This document shows, in pieces, positions 1-7,779 of a DNA stretch of 64,000 nt (positions are counted from its first letter, which is position 1; every line of letters begins with the position of its first letter). Both the position numbers and the translations under genes were made by a program. The notes under the pieces were generated by a model. That model had not been told where the DNA came from. It saw only the letters and a list, made by a program, of their open reading frames with translations, and ran no database searches. Origin of the DNA: Alphaproteobacteria bacterium (GTDB lineage Bacteria > Pseudomonadota > Alphaproteobacteria > Puniceispirillales > UBA1172); the NCBI GenBank assembly GCA_016778985.1, contig JADHOM010000002.1:60987-124986 (forward strand), given 5' to 3'.

Positions 1-241
1 TCTTGCGGCTTAGCCACGGCAAAGACAGGCGGTCAATTAATGGCGCCCAGAGAAAATTAAACGCATAGACACCAAAAATAAGGCCCGCAAAGCCGACTGT
101 TGTGCGGCTCAATCCGTCCTCCTTTAACCACAAGGTCAAGGCGCTGCCAATCAGCACCCAAGGAAAGCCGCTCATCATACCAAGCAGAAAAATGCGTATC
201 ATCCGCCGATCAAGATAGCCATTAAAATAAGATGCCAGCAT
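1..241 (-). CDS. ampG: AmpG-family muropeptide permease, N-terminal part (cut by window edge)
   Basis: Eighty codons are visible, read from an ATG at 241 down to the window edge. The N-terminus has a charged stretch, then a hydrophobic helix containing FLLGMMSGFPWVLIGSALT, then WLKEDGLSRTTVGF, a second helix, and FLWAPLIDRL. This order of motifs is typical of the first two segments of AmpG-type MFS permeases, which import GlcNAc-anhydroMurNAc muropeptides across the inner membrane. A purine-rich AGAGGATAGGG stretch precedes the start. The gene lies 16 bp after murQ on the same strand, so the two are probably co-transcribed. That neighbourhood (murQ, anmK) supports a role in cell-wall recycling over other MFS transporters. 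The rest of the protein is outside the window. Confidence 0.82.
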   Translation of the reverse strand, partial: MLASYFNGYLDRRMIRIFLLGMMSGFPWVLIGSALTLWLKEDGLSRTTVGFAGLIFGVYAFNFLWAPLIDRLSLPWLSRK

Positions 242-257
242 GGGGTTACCCTATCCT

Positions 258-1034
258 CTAACTGTTTTTATCAGAATGATGATTAGCCATGCTAGACAGA
301 TAGCTATCCATCTGCGCTTTACGGCGAACCAGTTTTGCATTTGTCGGCTGCATTGCCACCATCAGCCCATGTTTAATCCGCCCAAGACGCGCCATCACCA
401 ATGTTGACATGGTATTCAAACAGATTTTCTGTGCCGTCCCTGCCTTCAATCGGGTTGAGCCAGCCAGTGCCTCACCACCCGTGTCAAGCAAGATTGAATA
501 TTCCGCCACCGAGAGCAGTGGCATTGCCCGATTATTGGCGATACCTATGGTCAAGGCACCCATTTGCCTGGCGGCAGCAAGCACAGCAATTGTAAAATCT
601 GTGGTACCGCTGGCGGCTAGACCAATGACGACATCTTGCTCATTAATTGCTGCCAATGCCACCGCCTTTTGTCCAGCCTCCGCCTCATCCTCAGCACCTT
701 CAACAGATTGCATCAGCGCCTCCATACCGCCAGCAATAATATAATCCAGACGGTCTTGCGGCCAGTTAAATGTTGGCGTCAATTCGACACCATCTTGGAC
801 GCCGATACGCGCTGATGTTCCTGCCCCTGTATAGATAATGCGCCCTGTTGATGATAATTTTAGCCGTTCTGCCATCGCCGCAATGGCATCATCTAAGGAT
901 GAGCTAGCGGCTTTTAAGGCGCTAATCGCACCAGCTTGATTATCGAGCATGACGGCAATAGCATCAGCGTTATTAAGCTGGTCTAGCCATTGTGTGGCAT
1001 CAGGATAATCCTCTGTAGAAACGGGTGATGTCAT
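258..1034 (-). CDS. murQ: N-acetylmuramic acid 6-phosphate etherase MurQ
   Basis: This 258-residue SIS-domain protein should cleave the lactyl ether of MurNAc-6-phosphate to give GlcNAc-6-phosphate and D-lactate in the cytoplasm. Visible family motifs are the sugar-phosphate loop GAGTSARIGVQDGVELTPTF (residues ~70-90), the VEGAEDEAEAG acidic stretch that carries the expected catalytic Glu region, GLAASGTT, and the near-invariant GSTRLKAGTAQKICLN followed by a TN.KL..R end. It is shorter than enterobacterial MurQ (about 298 residues) and seems to lack the small C-terminal helical domain. It is divergent from anmK with a 62-bp gap, so the two recycling genes probably share a promoter region. 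It reads into ampG. Confidence 0.93.
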   Translation of the reverse strand: MTSPVSTEDYPDATQWLDQLNNADAIAVMLDNQAGAISALKAASSSLDDAIAAMAERLKLSSTGRIIYTGAGTSARIGVQDGVELTPTFNWPQDRLDYIIAGGMEALMQSVEGAEDEAEAGQKAVALAAINEQDVVIGLAASGTTDFTIAVLAAARQMGALTIGIANNRAMPLLSVAEYSILLDTGGEALAGSTRLKAGTAQKICLNTMSTLVMARLGRIKHGLMVAMQPTNAKLVRRKAQMDSYLSSMANHHSDKNS

Positions 1035-1096
1035 TATGATATTCTGACAGAATTATGATATTGCAACAAGTCAAATAACAGAGGACAGAGCCAATC

Positions 1097-2224
1097 ATGA
1101 AGCCATTATTGCCTGTCATTGGACTAATGTCCGGGACTAGTATCGATGCAGTTGATGCTGCCCTGATTATGACAAATGGTGAGACGTTTACGCGCACAGG
1201 AATAACCGCTAGCCTGCCTTGGCCAGATGATTTGCGGGCGCGGATTTTTGATATTGTTGATCACCCTTCCCGCCTTGATGACAGCGATCTTATTAAGGCG
1301 ATTGACATTGATATCGCTGATCACCACGGGCTTGCGGTTGCCGCTATTTATGATCAAATGAACATCTCCGCCGCCTTAATCGGGTTTCATGGCCAGACAG
1401 TTTACCATAAGCCTGAACATGGATATTCCGTGCAGTTAGGGTCAGGTGCACGGTTAGCTCAGCATGCAGGCTGTCCTGTGATTTATCAATTTCGGCAAAA
1501 TGATTTGCACTATGGAGGTCAAGGCGCCCCGATAGCACCTGTTTTTCATGCCGCTATTTTGCAAGAGGCGCAGATAAAACCGCCAGCCGCGATCATTAAT
1601 ATTGGCGGCATTGCCAATATCACCGCTACTGCCAATAACCGGCTGATCAGCATGGATACAGGCCCCGGCAATGCGATGATGGATCGGATGATGCAAAAGC
1701 GCCAAAATCAGCCTTTTGATACGAATGGCCAGCTAGCGGCATCTGGTGTGAGTGATAATGCCTATATTGAGGCTGTATTATCTCATGACTGGTTTAATCA
1801 GCCACCACCCAAATCACTTGATCGGCTGACCACTGAACAAATGCTAATCTCTGGCAGGCTTGGAACATGGCTTAATGCCATGCCGCTTGCACATGCTATG
1901 GCGAGTTTGGCAGAGATTACGGCGCGGTCTATTCAACTGGCCTGCCAGCATCTGCCAGAAATGCCTGAAACCGTAATCCTTGCCGGTGGCGGTGCCCGTA
2001 ATAGCCATCTGGTCAGCCGCATCAGGCATCATATGAATAGCACAACCGATCATGCTATTGCTGTTAATATAATGGATGATCATCATATGGATGGTGATTT
2101 TATTGAGGCTGAGTTAATGGCCTACCTTGCCGCCCGTCACCACAATAAACTACCGATCACCTTTCCTGATACAACTGGCATAGATCAGCCGCGTGGCGGC
2201 GGTATCCGATGTGACCCTATGTGA
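1097..2224 (+). CDS. anmK: Anhydro-N-acetylmuramic acid kinase AnmK
   Basis: A 375-residue ASKHA-fold kinase, close to the usual 370. It opens the anhydro ring of anhMurNAc and phosphorylates it to MurNAc-6-phosphate, the MurQ substrate. Seen in the sequence: N-terminal VIGLMSGTSIDAVDAAL, GFHGQTVYH, GGQGAPIAPVFH (residues ~140-152), INIGGIANIT, SMDTGPGNAMMDRMM and the C-terminal nucleotide-site loop LAGGGARNSHLV. The start is supported by a GAGGA ribosome-binding site about 10 bases upstream. It is divergent from murQ and ends 22 bp before the convergent PIG-L gene. Confidence 0.95.
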   Translation: MKPLLPVIGLMSGTSIDAVDAALIMTNGETFTRTGITASLPWPDDLRARIFDIVDHPSRLDDSDLIKAIDIDIADHHGLAVAAIYDQMNISAALIGFHGQTVYHKPEHGYSVQLGSGARLAQHAGCPVIYQFRQNDLHYGGQGAPIAPVFHAAILQEAQIKPPAAIINIGGIANITATANNRLISMDTGPGNAMMDRMMQKRQNQPFDTNGQLAASGVSDNAYIEAVLSHDWFNQPPPKSLDRLTTEQMLISGRLGTWLNAMPLAHAMASLAEITARSIQLACQHLPEMPETVILAGGGARNSHLVSRIRHHMNSTTDHAIAVNIMDDHHMDGDFIEAELMAYLAARHHNKLPITFPDTTGIDQPRGGGIRCDPM

Positions 2225-2246
2225 AATTTATCTTCAGGCAAATAGG

Positions 2247-2939
2247 TTAAATTAACGCATCCGAACCGCGAACATAAAATGGCCGTATCGGTGGTGGGGG
2301 CGGCAAAATAGCTCTGATATCAGCAAACGGAAAACGCTTATCATGACGATAGGCTTCCATATAGTGACCATCTGGGGCATTCATTTGTGCCGCACGGAAA
2401 CGGTTATGAACGCGCATCGCTTCAACAAATCGCTGCGGCTCTTGGCTTTCATGGGCCATAATTGCTGCTTCCTTGGCGCCCATATGAGATGTGATATCAA
2501 CATAATATTCTGGCTCAAATCCTATTCCCATTAAAATATCGGCGAAAAGCAATGGACAGCGAAAGCCGGCCGCATCAGCAACAAAGCGCGATAGCGCCCG
2601 ATGATCTGGATGATAATCTTCGGGAGCATGGGTGATCACCAGATCAGGTTGATGGTCTAGAACAGCCTCACGAATAGATGCCCCAGCGCCTTGATGTGAT
2701 GCTAATTGACCATCAGGCAATGCCAGCATAACAGGGGTACCTAACGCGACCAAACCTGACTTGGCTTCTGCTGCGCGTCTAGCGGCAAGCTCCGCCCCCG
2801 GTTGATCACCGCCTGCCGCCCCATCAGTTGCAACAATCAGCGTTAAGGTATCGCCGCGCGCATGACAGACCGACAGCATACCATACATAAAAATTTCCAA
2901 GTCATCAGGATGCGCCCCGATAGCAGTAATATGTGGCAT
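2247..2939 (-). CDS. PIG-L/LmbE-family N-acetylglucosamine-type deacetylase
   Basis: A 230-residue zinc-dependent deacetylase of the PIG-L (LmbE, BshB, MshB) family. The metal-binding signature AHPDD (His10, Asp13) follows the first strand, and the second signature HAPEDYHPDHRA (His113) is present. There is no signal peptide, so it is cytoplasmic. Family members remove the acetyl group from GlcNAc-containing small molecules or glycolipids. Its exact substrate cannot be read from the sequence. Its place between anmK and a GH84 hexosaminidase suggests a free or phosphorylated GlcNAc product of wall recycling (inference). It is divergent from the GH84 gene with a 54-bp gap. Confidence 0.85.
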   Translation of the reverse strand: MPHITAIGAHPDDLEIFMYGMLSVCHARGDTLTLIVATDGAAGGDQPGAELAARRAAEAKSGLVALGTPVMLALPDGQLASHQGAGASIREAVLDHQPDLVITHAPEDYHPDHRALSRFVADAAGFRCPLLFADILMGIGFEPEYYVDITSHMGAKEAAIMAHESQEPQRFVEAMRVHNRFRAAQMNAPDGHYMEAYRHDKRFPFADIRAILPPPPPIRPFYVRGSDALI

Positions 2940-2993
2940 CTTTCCAATCCTCCAGGATCAGTTTAAGATATAATCATAACGAAAGGGGTCACA

Positions 2994-4205
2994 ATGACCA
3001 AGACTATTCCGATCAGATATGACGGATATATTGAAGGCTATTACGGTCGTCTGTTATCTTTTGATGACCGCAAGCGCATAGTGAGGCAGTTAAAATCGCT
3101 TGGCTTGACCAGCTATTTCTATGCCCCAAAAGACGATCCCTTTCATCGCTTTCAGTGGCGGCAACCCTATCCCGATATGTGGCTCAATGAATGGCAAGAT
3201 TTTATCTCAGATGCGGCTGATAAGGGCATTACCATTATTGCCGGGTTAGCCCCTGGTCTTGATTTGGATATGAACTCAGATACCGATATTGCTATTATAG
3301 CAGCTAAGCTGATGCGGTTATGCGGCGCTAATGGTAATGTTATCCCATGTCTTCTGATGGATGATATCCCCCCTGCGATGGCTGATGCTGATGGTCAGCA
3401 TATCAAAGAAGGCCAGAGCCATGCTGATCTAGCGAATAGATTAGCCAAGCAACTAGCCCCAGAACATAGTACCCTGATGGTGACGCCACGGGTTTATGCG
3501 GATGAACTTGAACATGACACACCCGGCTATTTAGGCGGATTTGTCGCTGAATGTAACCCCGATATCCCGCTCTTTTATTGCGGCCAGCATATCGTCGCGC
3601 ATGATCTGGATATGACCAAAACGGCGATTTGTCAGGCTGGTATAGATGCCAAGAATATCATTATCTGGGATAATCTTTACGCCAATGATTACTGCCCAAG
3701 ACGGCTTTTCCTTGGAGCTTGGGATGGCGGAGCTTGGGATGGCCGATCAGACGCCACGCATAAGACAAGCGGCGTCATGCTAAACCTAACCGGAATGATT
3801 GAAACCGATATTGTCTTGCTTGCTATCATGGCCGCCAATAATACCATTGGTGAAAGCCTTGGTGATAATATTTCCGCTTGGCAAAAGGTGCTTCAACAGC
3901 ATGGTGTTCCTGATGCTTTTTTTGATGTCGCGCATGTCTTTGACCGACCTGTTCATCCCAGCCTTGCCAATGATGGGATACCAGATACCAATACTGAGAC
4001 CATGCTAGCCGCCCTTGATGAGTTGCTGTGGCGGTGGAAATCGCCATTGGCACGCGAATGGTACCCGCATCTTATGGGCTTGCGCGGCGATCTATTGATG
4101 CTATCAGGGGCGGCAGATGACCTGCGGCAAGCCAAGATTATGCCACCCTATTTGCGCTATCTTTATCAAGGCAAGTCAATCCAAAAAGGAAAATCAACCA
4201 GATGA
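2994..4205 (+). CDS. GH84-family beta-N-acetylglucosaminidase, cytoplasmic
   Basis: A 403-residue protein carrying the glycoside hydrolase family 84 (O-GlcNAcase/hyaluronidase-like) catalytic domain with little else. Motifs in order: EGYYGR (14-19), YFYAPKDDPFHR (41-52), GLAPGLDL (84-91), CLLMDDIP with the catalytic Asp-Asp pair at 123-124, and IIWDNLYANDY (223-233). No signal peptide or membrane segment is seen, whereas many bacterial GH84 enzymes are secreted. The family hydrolyses terminal beta-GlcNAc by substrate-assisted catalysis. With AmpG, MurQ and AnmK alongside, the substrate may be GlcNAc-anhMurNAc products (inference). A perfect 15-bp tandem duplication gives GAWDGGAWDG at 241-250, straight after the conserved ANDY segment. 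Its stop overlaps the next start as ATGA. Confidence 0.85.
   Translation: MTKTIPIRYDGYIEGYYGRLLSFDDRKRIVRQLKSLGLTSYFYAPKDDPFHRFQWRQPYPDMWLNEWQDFISDAADKGITIIAGLAPGLDLDMNSDTDIAIIAAKLMRLCGANGNVIPCLLMDDIPPAMADADGQHIKEGQSHADLANRLAKQLAPEHSTLMVTPRVYADELEHDTPGYLGGFVAECNPDIPLFYCGQHIVAHDLDMTKTAICQAGIDAKNIIIWDNLYANDYCPRRLFLGAWDGGAWDGRSDATHKTSGVMLNLTGMIETDIVLLAIMAANNTIGESLGDNISAWQKVLQQHGVPDAFFDVAHVFDRPVHPSLANDGIPDTNTETMLAALDELLWRWKSPLAREWYPHLMGLRGDLLMLSGAADDLRQAKIMPPYLRYLYQGKSIQKGKSTR
3714..3743 (+). repeat. 15-bp perfect tandem duplication in the GH84 gene
   Basis: Two identical adjacent copies of GGAGCTTGGGATGGC add five residues (GAWDG twice) in frame. Both copies are identical at every base, which suggests a recent event or strong constraint. 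The position corresponds to the loop after the conserved WDNxxANDY segment. Confidence 0.95.
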
Positions 4206-5230
4206 CAGCAGTATTTGACGGCCATAATGACGCATTACTTCGTCTCTGGCGGCAAGGCCAGACTAGCGGTGATACCCTTGGCAGCAGTTTTATCAAAGGC
4301 ACAGCAGAAGGCCAGCTTGACTTACCGAAAGCACGGCAAGGCCAGATGATTGGCGGGTTTTTTGCTATGTTTACGCCAGCACCCGATAGGGGTGGTGATA
4401 TTCTTAACCTTGCTCCGGTTGATCATACAGACGCACTTGCCGCCACTAATGCCATGTTTGGCATTGCCGAGCATCTGGCGAATGATTATCCTGAGCAGAT
4501 CAAAATCTGTCATCATGCTAATGATATTCGCGCCGCCATGACAGATGACCAGATGGCTATGCTGATGCATATCGAAGGCGCAGAAGCGATTAAACCTGAT
4601 CTGTCCAACCTTGATGCGTTTTATGATCGGGGATTGCGATCTATCGGCCCGGTCTGGTCACGACCCAATGATTTTGCTGTTGGCGTGCCTTTTGAATATC
4701 CTGCATCGCCTGATATCGGAACAGGGCTTACCGATGCTGGACGTGCATTGATCACCGCCTGCAATAAAAAACGCATTATGATTGATCTGTCGCACATGAA
4801 TGAAGCAGGCTTTTGGGATATTGCCGCCATCACCGATGCACCATTGGTGGCAACTCATTCCAATGCCCATAGTATTTGTGCGGCATCACGCAATCTAACC
4901 AATCGTCAGCTTGATGCCATTGCTGAGAGCGGTGGTCTGGTCGGCGTTAATTTTGCTGTTGGCTTTTTACGCCCCGATGGTCAGAAAAACCCTGATATGG
5001 CGCTTGAGGTGATTATTCGCCATCTTGATCATCTGTTATCACATTTAGGTGAAGGCGGGTTAGCGCTAGGATCAGATTTTGATGGTGCTGAAATGGCACA
5101 TGATCTCAATAACGCAGGGGATTTGCCGAGACTGATTGCCGCCATGAAAGCGGCGGGGTTTGGTGATGATCTGATTAGGCGTATCTGTCATCTAAACTGG
5201 ATCAACATGATCGAGCGGGTGATAGGCTAG
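4202..5230 (+). CDS. M19 (renal dipeptidase-type) membrane dipeptidase family protein
   Basis: A 342-residue zinc dipeptidase of the amidohydrolase fold. The expected metal ligands are visible: FDGHND (His8, Asp10), HIEGAE (Glu125), DLSHMNE (His198) and THSNAHS (His219), followed by GSDFDG near residue 290. The family hydrolyses dipeptides, often with a D-amino acid at the C-terminal position. No signal peptide is seen, so a cytoplasmic role on peptides released from murein is plausible (inference). It is translationally coupled to the GH84 gene by an ATGA overlap and ends in a 4-base convergent overlap with the exchanger gene. Confidence 0.9.
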   Translation: MTAVFDGHNDALLRLWRQGQTSGDTLGSSFIKGTAEGQLDLPKARQGQMIGGFFAMFTPAPDRGGDILNLAPVDHTDALAATNAMFGIAEHLANDYPEQIKICHHANDIRAAMTDDQMAMLMHIEGAEAIKPDLSNLDAFYDRGLRSIGPVWSRPNDFAVGVPFEYPASPDIGTGLTDAGRALITACNKKRIMIDLSHMNEAGFWDIAAITDAPLVATHSNAHSICAASRNLTNRQLDAIAESGGLVGVNFAVGFLRPDGQKNPDMALEVIIRHLDHLLSHLGEGGLALGSDFDGAEMAHDLNNAGDLPRLIAAMKAAGFGDDLIRRICHLNWINMIERVIG

Positions 5231-6243
5231 CCCGCTATGGCACCACTAGCAAATAACCCGATTAGATAGACGCCATAAGCCGCCAGCATAAGCCCACCAA
5301 GAAACCGTGGCAGGCGTGAAAAAACCATAATCGCCACGCCGGTTAATGCCATAATCGCCAGTGATATCGGAATATCCATAGCAATGATCTGCGGCGCAAC
5401 ATCGAGCGGCGTGATAAGCGCGGTAATGCCCAAAATACTCAATATATTAAACAGCGTTGAGCCCATAATATTGCCGATAATCACATCATCATGACGTTTC
5501 AAAGCGGCCGGTATCATCGCCGCTAATTCAGGCAGAGATGTTCCTACCGCGACTAGCGTCAGACCAATAACTGCCTCACTAATGCCAATTGATCGCGCCA
5601 TCGCTGAGGCACCACCAACAAGGAAATCAGCACCAGCAACCAGCATGATAATGCCAACCACGCTCAACATTAAGCCAGCTAGCACGCTCTGATCCAGATC
5701 AAACTCATCCGCCTCATGGCTATAGGTTGATCTATCAGCGCTATCTAGCGCCCCTGAGCCATCACCACCAGTGGTCTGTGCGCGCCGTGATAAGGCAATG
5801 CAATATCCCAAATAAATCAGTAATAGAGCCAGCATTATGCCGCCTTCTAGTGTGCTGATGATGCCGTCTTGGGCGCATATGAGTAAAATTATCCCTGATA
5901 TAATCACCGCCCCTGCATCACGTTTAATAGCCGGGTCTTTGCAAAACACAGGGGTCATGATAATCGCTAAACCCAGAATAAGCAGAAAGTTAGCAATATT
6001 ACTGCCAACAACATTACCTACGGCAATATCTGGACTGCCGCTCAATGCTGCGCTGATAGAAACCAGCAGCTCAGGCGCTGATGTGCCAAAGCCAACAATA
6101 ACCATACCGACCAGCAGCTTTGATATGCCTAGCTTAATGGCAAGCGTGACGCTGCCGCGGACAACCAGATCGCCGCCAAAAGTCAGCAAAATAATGCCAA
6201 GGATAATATAGAATAACTGCCAAAGCAGATCAGGTGATCCCAT
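5227..6243 (-). CDS. Calcium/sodium antiporter, CaCA family (YrbG-like)
   Basis: A 338-residue inner-membrane protein with about ten hydrophobic segments and the two inverted alpha repeats of the Ca2+:cation antiporter family. Alpha-1 is GFGTSAPELLVS with GNVVGSNIANFLL. Alpha-2 is AVGTSLPELAA with GNIMGSTLFNILS. The acidic residues in the two G-T-S-x-P-E-L motifs coordinate the cation. A hydrophilic loop of about 35 residues (TTGGDGSGALDSADRS...) separates the halves. It probably exports Ca2+ in exchange for Na+. It faces the dipeptidase gene tail to tail and does not seem functionally tied to it. Confidence 0.92.
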   Translation of the reverse strand: MGSPDLLWQLFYIILGIILLTFGGDLVVRGSVTLAIKLGISKLLVGMVIVGFGTSAPELLVSISAALSGSPDIAVGNVVGSNIANFLLILGLAIIMTPVFCKDPAIKRDAGAVIISGIILLICAQDGIISTLEGGIMLALLLIYLGYCIALSRRAQTTGGDGSGALDSADRSTYSHEADEFDLDQSVLAGLMLSVVGIIMLVAGADFLVGGASAMARSIGISEAVIGLTLVAVGTSLPELAAMIPAALKRHDDVIIGNIMGSTLFNILSILGITALITPLDVAPQIIAMDIPISLAIMALTGVAIMVFSRLPRFLGGLMLAAYGVYLIGLFASGAIAG

Positions 6244-6322
6244 GTATTTAATTATCCCCCAAAAACCCTCAAAACCAGATCATTAATAATTGGCATCACG
6301 TCATGGCGCAATCATAAATGAT

Positions 6323-7189
6323 TCATGGCTTAAATGTAGCATCCATTGTTTTCATGCCAGCATCGGTGACAACCATACCCGAAAAGGGATTTGGCGAGGT
6401 ATTTGGCATTTGATCTGGTGATGATGATAGCGCCACCGTCGCCGCCGCGCCTTGAATATACGCCGCCGTGCCACGATATGACATTTCTGATGGCAGATGC
6501 CCCAGATATGATGTTGCCAGCGATAACAGCCATGTTGCCTGAATAGGGCCATGCACGACTAGCCCCGGATGGCGCTCTTCGCCCATGCTATAATCCTTAT
6601 CATAATGAATACGGTGACCATTGAATGTCAGCGCCGAATACCGGAACATCATGACGGTATCTGGATGAACCGACCAACTGGCCAGAGTATTGGGCAGAAC
6701 GGTTTTCTCACTAGCGGCGGCAACAGGGGTAATTTCGGCGCGATAGACAATGTTTTGCTCTTCTTCCAATATCACATGTTTATTGGACAGGTAATGATGG
6801 CTGACCGTGACAAAACACAAATCACCGCTGCGTCCAGACTTAAAAGCGATATTGCTGATGGTGGATTGCTTGGTGATCGTCTGGCCACGTTCAAATTGAC
6901 CATGAAAGCGCAATGATCCGCCCGCCCACATGCGCCGAGGATACGGAATCTCAGGCAGATATATGCCCAATTTTGGATGCCCATCACCACCAAGTTTATC
7001 GCTGGTCAGGGCATCAGGGGACAAGCACCAAAATATCCCCGGCGGAACCGCCACTTGATCCGCGATATGATCACCAAAGGTGGCTTGAAACTGTTCGATT
7101 AGCCGATCTGAAATGACATCGTGACGTTCGGTCTGGCGACCAATCCAATGCGCAAACCGGCTCTGTAAATCCTCTGTCTTCACTTCCAT
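6323..7189 (-). CDS. FAS1-like hot-dog dehydratase / mesaconyl-C4-CoA hydratase-like protein
   Basis: A 288-residue double hot-dog protein. The N-terminal half is of the FAS1-like dehydratase type (WCLSPD, PRRMWAGGSLRFHG), and the C-terminal half is MaoC-like with FRYSALTFNGHRIHYDKDY, where the His and Asp expected of the hydratase site are visible, then HGPIQATWLL. Relatives hydrate or dehydrate acyl-CoA thioesters. The best-known one is the mesaconyl-C4-CoA hydratase of the 3-hydroxypropionate cycle, and eukaryotic Htd2 is similar. The substrate here is not known. It stands alone, 182 bp from tRNA-Ser. AGGATATT precedes the ATG as a ribosome-binding site. Confidence 0.8.
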   Translation of the reverse strand: MEVKTEDLQSRFAHWIGRQTERHDVISDRLIEQFQATFGDHIADQVAVPPGIFWCLSPDALTSDKLGGDGHPKLGIYLPEIPYPRRMWAGGSLRFHGQFERGQTITKQSTISNIAFKSGRSGDLCFVTVSHHYLSNKHVILEEEQNIVYRAEITPVAAASEKTVLPNTLASWSVHPDTVMMFRYSALTFNGHRIHYDKDYSMGEERHPGLVVHGPIQATWLLSLATSYLGHLPSEMSYRGTAAYIQGAAATVALSSSPDQMPNTSPNPFSGMVVTDAGMKTMDATFKP

Positions 7190-7370
7190 TCTGAATATCC
7201 TCTAACATGCCGCCGCATATTAGCATATTTTTGAGAAAATCAGAGGCGGAATATGGGATTATCGGATTATGAGATTAAAGGCCGGGGTTATTTGCGCGCG
7301 ACGCCACGTTTTAATGAGGCGGAGACAAAATACCCTATTCAACACAAAAGGGGTTATCCCATGGCGTTTA

Positions 7371-7460
7371 TGGCGGAGAGAGGGGGATTCGAACCCCCGA
7401 TGGGCTTTCGCCCATACCGGTTTTCGAGACCGGCGCATTCAACCACTCTGCCACCTCTCC
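7371..7460 (-). tRNA. tRNA-Ser(CGA)
   Basis: Read on the minus strand, the 90-nt gene folds as a class II tRNA. It has acceptor stem GGAGAGG with TCTCTCC (one G-U pair), anticodon stem CCGGT/ACCGG around loop CTCGAAA (anticodon CGA), and a long variable arm with stem TGGGC/GCCCA. The T arm is GGGGG-TTCGAAT-CCCCC, followed by discriminator G and an encoded CCA. The long variable arm and the anticodon both indicate serine. Confidence 0.97.
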
Positions 7461-7779
7461 TTTGATCTATCTTGTCTAGCCTGACATGATCAAACTGGCA
7501 AGTCATCTGGCCTATCTAAATCCCATATCTCATGAAACTGCCAGCAGGGATAAAATAAACACCAAACGCCTTCAATCACCTCGACCAAACATGTGACAAA
7601 ACCAGTCACAAATCCCTTGACAAAACCCTTGACAAAACATGGGTTATGTCTATATTTCGCCAGTCTAATAACATTATTGGGACAGATGCGTTTATGTTGT
7701 CCCCATTTTCGTGATGGTTAATTGCTGATACAACTGACGTATTCTGGTAAATAGCATCACCTACAACGGATGAATGAAT
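7461..7779. other. Intergenic region upstream of rplU
   Basis: About 320 bases without a convincing gene, between the tRNA-Ser 5' end and rplU. It holds the 5' flank of the tRNA gene, the predicted rplU promoter with its repeated -35 element (7614-7656), and a leader of about 115 bases. I see no riboswitch or small RNA that I can name. Confidence 0.7.
7614..7656 (+). promoter_or_regulatory. Predicted rplU-rpmA promoter with duplicated -35 box
   Basis: TTGACA at 7629-7634, a 16-base spacer and TATATT at 7651-7656 form a strong sigma-70-type promoter. The 12-base unit CCCTTGACAAAA is perfectly duplicated at 7614-7625 and 7626-7637, so a second intact TTGACA sits exactly 12 bases upstream. A further GTGACAAAACC lies near 7593. 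Transcription would start near 7663, leaving a leader of about 115 bases. Confidence 0.7.

Noticed and set aside
7253..7484. Two plus-strand open frames across tRNA-Ser
   Set aside because: Both run through the tRNA gene in antisense and are a common false gene call.
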